From Campylobacterota bacterium (GTDB lineage: Bacteria > Campylobacterota > Campylobacteria > Campylobacterales > Arcobacteraceae), in assembly GCA_003643835.1 (NCBI GenBank), contig QMKX01000011.1, positions 1 to 47,775 on the forward strand: DNA of 47,775 bases, written 5' to 3'. Below, one piece after another: positions 43,707 to 47,775 of the stretch. The notes below the pieces were generated by a model that saw only the letters and a program-made list of their open reading frames with translations, was not told the origin of the DNA and made no database searches. Each line of letters starts with the position of its first letter. The first letter of the stretch is position 1. The translations under genes and the position numbers were made by a program.

Positions 43707-44090
43707 ATGAAAAAGATACAAAACAAACTAGAAAAAATATGTAAATATCTCAAAAAAAGCAATCTGTGTTTATCATCAAGCCAAAACGATGGCAGAATCA
43801 ACTCTATATTAAATGAAGATGAGATACTAAAACAGATAGAAAAAAAGTTTGATATAGATGTCCCAATGGCAAGAAACTGGGCAGATTTTTATATAGACAA
43901 CATGCCGATAAACATAAAAGTAGCGGACAAAAAAACAGGGCAAAATATAAATATAGTTCAAGCAGTAAACCGATACTTGATATTTATGTTTAGTGTTATA
44001 ACATTGGCGCTGTTGTTTGTGCCATTGTTCAAAAAGGACAAGCATATGATACACGATATACTCACCAGTAGATCAGTAGTTAAAACTTGA
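43707..44090 (+). CDS. Chimeric ORF: restriction endonuclease N-terminus joined to RDD-family C-terminus
   Basis: 127 aa. Residues about 1-72 (SSSQNDGRINSILNEDEIL, then VPMARNWADFYIDNMPINIKV) resemble the start of type II restriction enzymes with the pattern NDGR..NE..ARxWxDF...PxNIK. Residues about 72-127 (DKKTGQNINIVQAVNRYLIF, a membrane helix at 88-107, then KKDKHMIHDILTSRSVV) match the C-terminal end of RDD membrane proteins. The join lies in KV-x-DKKT, where both parents have similar sequence. It lies 14 nt after the adenine methyltransferase, whose own endonuclease it may once have encoded. Neither half is complete, so it is probably non-functional, though the frame is open. I am sure of the RDD tail, less so of the endonuclease part. 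Confidence 0.6.
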   Translation: MKKIQNKLEKICKYLKKSNLCLSSSQNDGRINSILNEDEILKQIEKKFDIDVPMARNWADFYIDNMPINIKVADKKTGQNINIVQAVNRYLIFMFSVITLALLFVPLFKKDKHMIHDILTSRSVVKT

Positions 44091-44132
44091 ACTAGGCAAC
44101 CAACAAAATAATACAAAAAAAAGGACACATAT

Positions 44133-45467
44133 ATGACATTTGACGATTTAAACTTACACGAAAAGATACTCAAAGCAGTGAAAGAGCAAGGCTACACACA
44201 GCCTACACCCATACAAGCTAAAGCTATACCGCTAGTGCTGGAGGGCAAGGATGTGCTAGCAGGAGCTCAAACTGGCACTGGTAAGACCGCTGGATTTTCT
44301 CTGCCTATGCTAGAGCTTATGATGAAAAAAGATATCAAAAAAGGGCGGCACCAAGTTCGCTCACTTGTCCTCACACCCACAAGAGAACTAGCCGCACAAG
44401 TAGGCGAAGATATAGCAACATATAGCAAGTATCTACCGTTTACATCTGCTGTGGTGTTTGGTGGAGTTGGTATAAACCCACAGATAACAAAGATAAAAAA
44501 GGGAGTAGATATACTAGTAGCCACTCCAGGACGACTTCTTGACCTTGTAGGACAGGGCAAACTTGACTTGTCTTGCGTAGAGTTTTTTGTGTTGGACGAA
44601 GCTGATAGGATGCTTGATATGGGGTTTATACACGATATCAAAAAGGTATTAGCTATACTTCCACCATACAAACAAAACTTGCTGTTTTCTGCTACATTCT
44701 CAGATGAGATCAAAAAATTAGCAGACAAACTTCTAAACAACCCTACACTTATAGAGGTAGCCAAAAGAAATCAATCTGCTGATAATATATCTCAAGTAGT
44801 ATATCCAGTGGACAAAAATAGAAAACAAGAGCTACTATCGCACTTGATACGAAAAGAAAATTGGCAGCAAGTTTTGGTATTTACACGAACTAAACACGGA
44901 GCAAACAGATTAGTAAAAGAGTTGATAAGAGATGATATAAATTCAGCTGCCATACACGGTAACAAATCACAAACTGCCAGGACTAAAGCTTTGGCTGATT
45001 TCAAAGACAAAACTATAGCCGTGCTTGTAGCTACAGATATAGCAGCTAGAGGTATAGATATAGACCAGTTGCCTCATGTCGTAAACTATGAACTACCAAA
45101 TATAAGCGAGGATTATGTCCATAGGATTGGGCGAACAGGACGAGCAGGCAACAGCGGGGAGGCTATTAGTATAGTATGTGTCGATGAGTTGGATTATCTT
45201 AAAAATATAGAAAAACTTATAAAAAAACCTATCAAAAAGATACACGAAAATGGGTTTGATATAGACCCAAATATAAAAGCCCAACCGATACAAAATGGTC
45301 GAGGTGGCGGACAAAGAGGTGGTAGAGGCAACTCTCAAGGCAGAAACCAAAACAGAAACCAAAAAAACTTTGGAGGCAGAGGTAATATCAGCTCACGAGG
45401 TCAAAGAGGCGGAGGCAACTCTCAAGGCACAGCAAACTCCTCAAGAGGTGCAAACAGAGGCAGATAG
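44133..45467 (+). CDS. rhlE: DEAD-box ATP-dependent RNA helicase, RhlE type
   Basis: 444 aa. All helicase motifs are present: Q motif [83 protein letters not shown] and [10 protein letters not shown]. The last about 55 residues are an RG-rich, disordered RNA-binding tail ([24 protein letters not shown]). RhlE-type enzymes help ribosome assembly and mRNA turnover, especially in the cold. Shine-Dalgarno AAAAAAGGA. Located just beyond the restriction-modification island, so it may be part of the original flank. Confidence 0.92.
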   Translation: MTFDDLNLHEKILKAVKEQGYTQPTPIQAKAIPLVLEGKDVLAGAQTGTGKTAGFSLPMLELMMKKDIKKGRHQVRSLVLTPTRELAAQVGEDIATYSKYLPFTSAVVFGGVGINPQITKIKKGVDILVATPGRLLDLVGQGKLDLSCVEFFVLDEADRMLDMGFIHDIKKVLAILPPYKQNLLFSATFSDEIKKLADKLLNNPTLIEVAKRNQSADNISQVVYPVDKNRKQELLSHLIRKENWQQVLVFTRTKHGANRLVKELIRDDINSAAIHGNKSQTARTKALADFKDKTIAVLVATDIAARGIDIDQLPHVVNYELPNISEDYVHRIGRTGRAGNSGEAISIVCVDELDYLKNIEKLIKKPIKKIHENGFDIDPNIKAQPIQNGRGGGQRGGRGNSQGRNQNRNQKNFGGRGNISSRGQRGGGNSQGTANSSRGANRGR

Positions 45468-45492
45468 AGTATAAAACACCTCAATACTCTAT
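45464..45492. terminator. Hairpin at the end of the helicase gene
   Basis: ATAGAGTAT / ATACTCTAT, nine perfect pairs with an 11-nt loop, starting inside the stop codon. No T-run follows, so termination is uncertain. 45493-45621 holds no gene I can support. Confidence 0.45.
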
Positions 45493-45621
45493 TGTGATAG
45501 GTGCCCTAAAGTTTGAAGTTTTTATAAACCTATCTTGCAATCTTGCAAAACTAAAATTTTCTGTCATAAAGGAGACGATAGACAGGTCTGTATTCTGGCT
45601 TTTTATTGTATTGTAGATTGT

Positions 45622-45643
45622 GTTAAGGCAAATATGTTATAAT
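45622..45643 (+). promoter_or_regulatory. Promoter of the TIGR03546/03545-like gene
   Basis: GTTAAG (45622-45627), 8 nt (GCAAATAT), GTTATAAT (45636-45643). A leader of about 95 nt follows with a small hairpin ATAACC-AAA-GGTTAT (45651-45665). Confidence 0.7.
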
Positions 45644-45745
45644 AAACTCGATAACCAAAGGTTATATATCGCCACAAAAATAGCACTGACATTGATACTA
45701 GAAAGATATCTAAATATGCCTAAAGCTATAACAAAAAGGAAAATT

Positions 45746-47775
45746 ATGAAAAGTTTATTTGATCTATTTTATGCACTAAATAGCGCAGAAAAATCATACC
45801 AGTTGAGTCTCGCTTTGGCTTTTGGTGCAGTTGGTGGGTTTTTGCCATTTTTTAGTTTAACTACTGTTTTGCTATTTTTGGCGGTGTTTATGATAAATAT
45901 GCCTATAGGTATATTTATGGTATTTATGGTATTTTTCGCTTCAGTGGGAGCTTTGCTTGATCCTGTGTTTGCAGTAGTTGGACACGAGATACTCACCTAT
46001 GGAGCTTTGAACTCATTTTTCACCACACTTTACAACAACCCAGTAGCACTTTGGTTTGGATTTAATCATACTATAACTATGGGTAGTGTAGTGGTGTCGG
46101 TGGTGCTATTTTATCCTTTGTATCTTTTGTCTAAGTTTTTGTTTGAAAAGTATAGGCAGCTTATGCAGCTGGGCTTTGAAAATAAAAAGTATCTAAAATG
46201 GCTAAATCCATACAGAAAACAAAATGAAAAAAAACAAAAACAAAAGTTTATGCGATGGTGGGGTTTGGGTGTCATAGCTGTCATATATGCAGTTTTGGCG
46301 ATATTTTTCGTGCTATTTTTCGATCCACTTGTGCGGTGGGGTGCTTCGTATGGCTTAAGCAAAGCAGTGGGTAGCAGTGTGTCTATAGGCTATGCGAAAA
46401 GCAATTTTGCCGATGTTCGTATCACTTTTGGGGATATCAAGTTTGAAACAGATAGCCAAAAAAACAGTATCAAAAACTTCACTCTTGACCTACACGGCAA
46501 AAATTTATTGAGAAAAAAGCTCGATATTGAGTATATAGCATTTAAAGACATAACTATAGTAGATAAGCCTGTCATCAAAGAGCCAGCACAGGATATAGAT
46601 TTTGCCGATAAACTCAAAAATAGTTTGCCTAAAATCGAAGATATCTTTGATAGAGAAAATTTAAACTCCATAAAAGAAGCAAAAGCTATCAAAGGTAGAT
46701 TAGATGATATCAAAACTTCGTGGCAAAGCATAAAGACAGATAAAATAGATAAGTTTGACGACAATATATCGCAAATAAAACAAGACTACAAAGCTATAGA
46801 AACTATGGCAAAAGATATCAAAAATATAGAGGATATTGACAAGATAAACAAAAAAGTTAAACAACTCAAACAAAAGACAAAATCTATCAAAAATGATGTA
46901 GCGACTATAAAACAAAAATACAAAGATGACAAACAAACTATAAACGATGATTTCAAATCTATCAAAACTTTGCCACAAAAAGATATAGACAAAATTATGT
47001 CAAAATACAGCACCAAATCTGGCGGTAAGTTTGATTTTGTAGCACAATATATAGACCCCTATGTAGCACAATATAGTGCTATGGGTCAAAACTATTATGA
47101 CAAAGTCAAACCATACATACCACAAGATGCCAATGACACCAAAAACGATGTAGTTCGAGCAAAAGGACGATACATAAGATACAAGATGTTCTCAAATATG
47201 CCTACGATTACCATGCGAAAATTTGAAGCAAATGTTATAAAAGCAAACTCAAAATATAGTAGCAAGATTTTGAATATATCAAGCGACCCCAAACAACTAG
47301 GAAGCTATCCGTCTGGATATATCAACGGAAGCTCCGATAGTTTTGAGAGTTTGGATGTAGCTATCACTTATGATGGGCTACTCAAGCTAAATACCAAAGT
47401 AGCAGGAATATTTAAAGATAGCATTGAGTTGGATAAAAACCTAAAACTAAACAACTCGAAAATAGCTATAAACTCACTGACTACTGTTCAAAACTGGACT
47501 AAAATAGACACCGCTTTGAAAATAAATTTTGTCAATACAAAGTTTGTATATGCCAAAACCAAAACCAAAACAGATGAGATAGTAGGTAAGATACTCGCAA
47601 AAATTGACAACTTTGATATAAATGGCGGTATCTATGTAGATATCAAAAACCCAAAAGAGACACGCATAAATATAAACAGCAACTTAGACAAAGCTATAAG
47701 CGATGGTTTCAAAGCACAATTGGACGAAGAGTTAGATATATTTAAAACTAAACTAAAAGCCAAAATAGACGACAA
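45746..47775 (+). CDS. TIGR03546/TIGR03545-like large envelope protein (3' end beyond the window)
   Basis: At least 676 codons, open to the window end. The start ATG 45746 has AAAAAGGAA upstream. The first about 165 residues (SLALAFGAVGGFLPFFSLTT, several membrane helices, LLDPVFAVVGHEILTYGALN) resemble TIGR03546/DUF2062. The rest has one more membrane helix (GVIAVIYAVLAIFFVLFFDP) followed by a long extended region with coiled-coil stretches rich in Lys, Ile and Asp (about 280-420) and repeated 'Y-x-x-x-KPYI' and 'SKIL' motifs, like TIGR03545, an AsmA-like periplasmic protein. Such proteins are thought to work in envelope or lipid transport. In other bacteria I recall these as two adjacent genes; here they seem to be one reading frame. 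Confidence 0.7.
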   Translation, partial: MKSLFDLFYALNSAEKSYQLSLALAFGAVGGFLPFFSLTTVLLFLAVFMINMPIGIFMVFMVFFASVGALLDPVFAVVGHEILTYGALNSFFTTLYNNPVALWFGFNHTITMGSVVVSVVLFYPLYLLSKFLFEKYRQLMQLGFENKKYLKWLNPYRKQNEKKQKQKFMRWWGLGVIAVIYAVLAIFFVLFFDPLVRWGASYGLSKAVGSSVSIGYAKSNFADVRITFGDIKFETDSQKNSIKNFTLDLHGKNLLRKKLDIEYIAFKDITIVDKPVIKEPAQDIDFADKLKNSLPKIEDIFDRENLNSIKEAKAIKGRLDDIKTSWQSIKTDKIDKFDDNISQIKQDYKAIETMAKDIKNIEDIDKINKKVKQLKQKTKSIKNDVATIKQKYKDDKQTINDDFKSIKTLPQKDIDKIMSKYSTKSGGKFDFVAQYIDPYVAQYSAMGQNYYDKVKPYIPQDANDTKNDVVRAKGRYIRYKMFSNMPTITMRKFEANVIKANSKYSSKILNISSDPKQLGSYPSGYINGSSDSFESLDVAITYDGLLKLNTKVAGIFKDSIELDKNLKLNNSKIAINSLTTVQNWTKIDTALKINFVNTKFVYAKTKTKTDEIVGKILAKIDNFDINGGIYVDIKNPKETRININSNLDKAISDGFKAQLDEELDIFKTKLKAKIDD

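Noticed and set aside
45301-45460. Repeated GGAGG/CAAAG-like units at the end of the helicase gene, considered as a DNA repeat or CRISPR
   Set aside because: Explained by the RG-rich protein tail; unit lengths vary and no spacer pattern exists. No CRISPR array was seen anywhere in the window.

Overview
The window looks like part of a low-GC chromosome of a Campylobacterota (Epsilonproteobacteria) member, possibly a free-living sulfur-oxidiser type. The assignment rests on gene content and promoter style: monomeric NADP-isocitrate dehydrogenase, a two-subunit [4Fe-4S] fumarase, a glutamine synthetase lacking the adenylylation tyrosine, a dimeric (all-alpha) dUTPase, GatB together with a GluRS, a TIGR04219-type outer-membrane protein, and many promoters of the form TTTAAG-N8-GATAnAAT, which resembles the sigma70 promoter known from Campylobacter. 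Isoleucine is mostly encoded by ATA. I cannot name the genus.

Layout. 1-3.9 kb is an accessory island next to uvrC. It holds the start of a cupin gene behind an integron attC-like site, a broken restriction-modification module (two overlapping PD-(D/E)XK nuclease genes and only the 3' end of a C5-cytosine methyltransferase), and a two-gene minus-strand cassette (a protein resembling a degenerate phospholipase-D fold and a four-helix membrane protein). That cassette lies between two 164-bp direct copies of the uvrC promoter plus its first 43 codons. 3.9-20.6 kb is housekeeping: uvrC-bioA, dut-prmC, an outer-membrane protein, a structured non-coding stretch before hisH, a BI-1 family protein with a ThiD2-like protein, a heme-less cytochrome-like protein, rseP, recD2, a DUF255 protein and the str operon (rpsL-rpsG-fusA). 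20.8-23.7 kb has tRNA-Cys, a cupin, a Crp-like regulator, a PEP-mutase-family enzyme and a split alkylation-repair pair (Ogt plus a stand-alone Ada zinc domain). 23.8-27.4 kb holds a PHP phosphatase and a surface-polysaccharide group (GT32, membrane-anchored dual-specificity phosphatase, ManC). 27.4-40.8 kb is again core: SurA-like, gatB, thiE-like, icd, yggT-gltX, glnA, fumarase, clpB, argG.

40.8-44.1 kb is a second restriction-modification island directly behind argG: an amino-methyltransferase, an AT-rich nuclease with an EVE/PUA-like N-terminus, a D12-class adenine methyltransferase, and an ORF that joins the N-terminus of a restriction endonuclease to the C-terminus of an RDD membrane protein. 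A RhlE-type RNA helicase and the start of a large envelope protein (TIGR03546/TIGR03545-like) close the window.

The most unusual points are the two restriction-modification scars. One includes a cassette bounded by a long target duplication and is the best candidate for an undescribed, possibly defensive, two-gene system. Also notable are the attC-like site, the chimeric endonuclease/RDD ORF, several apparently leaderless genes (uvrC, the PHP phosphatase, the SurA-like gene), and a run of hairpins before hisH.
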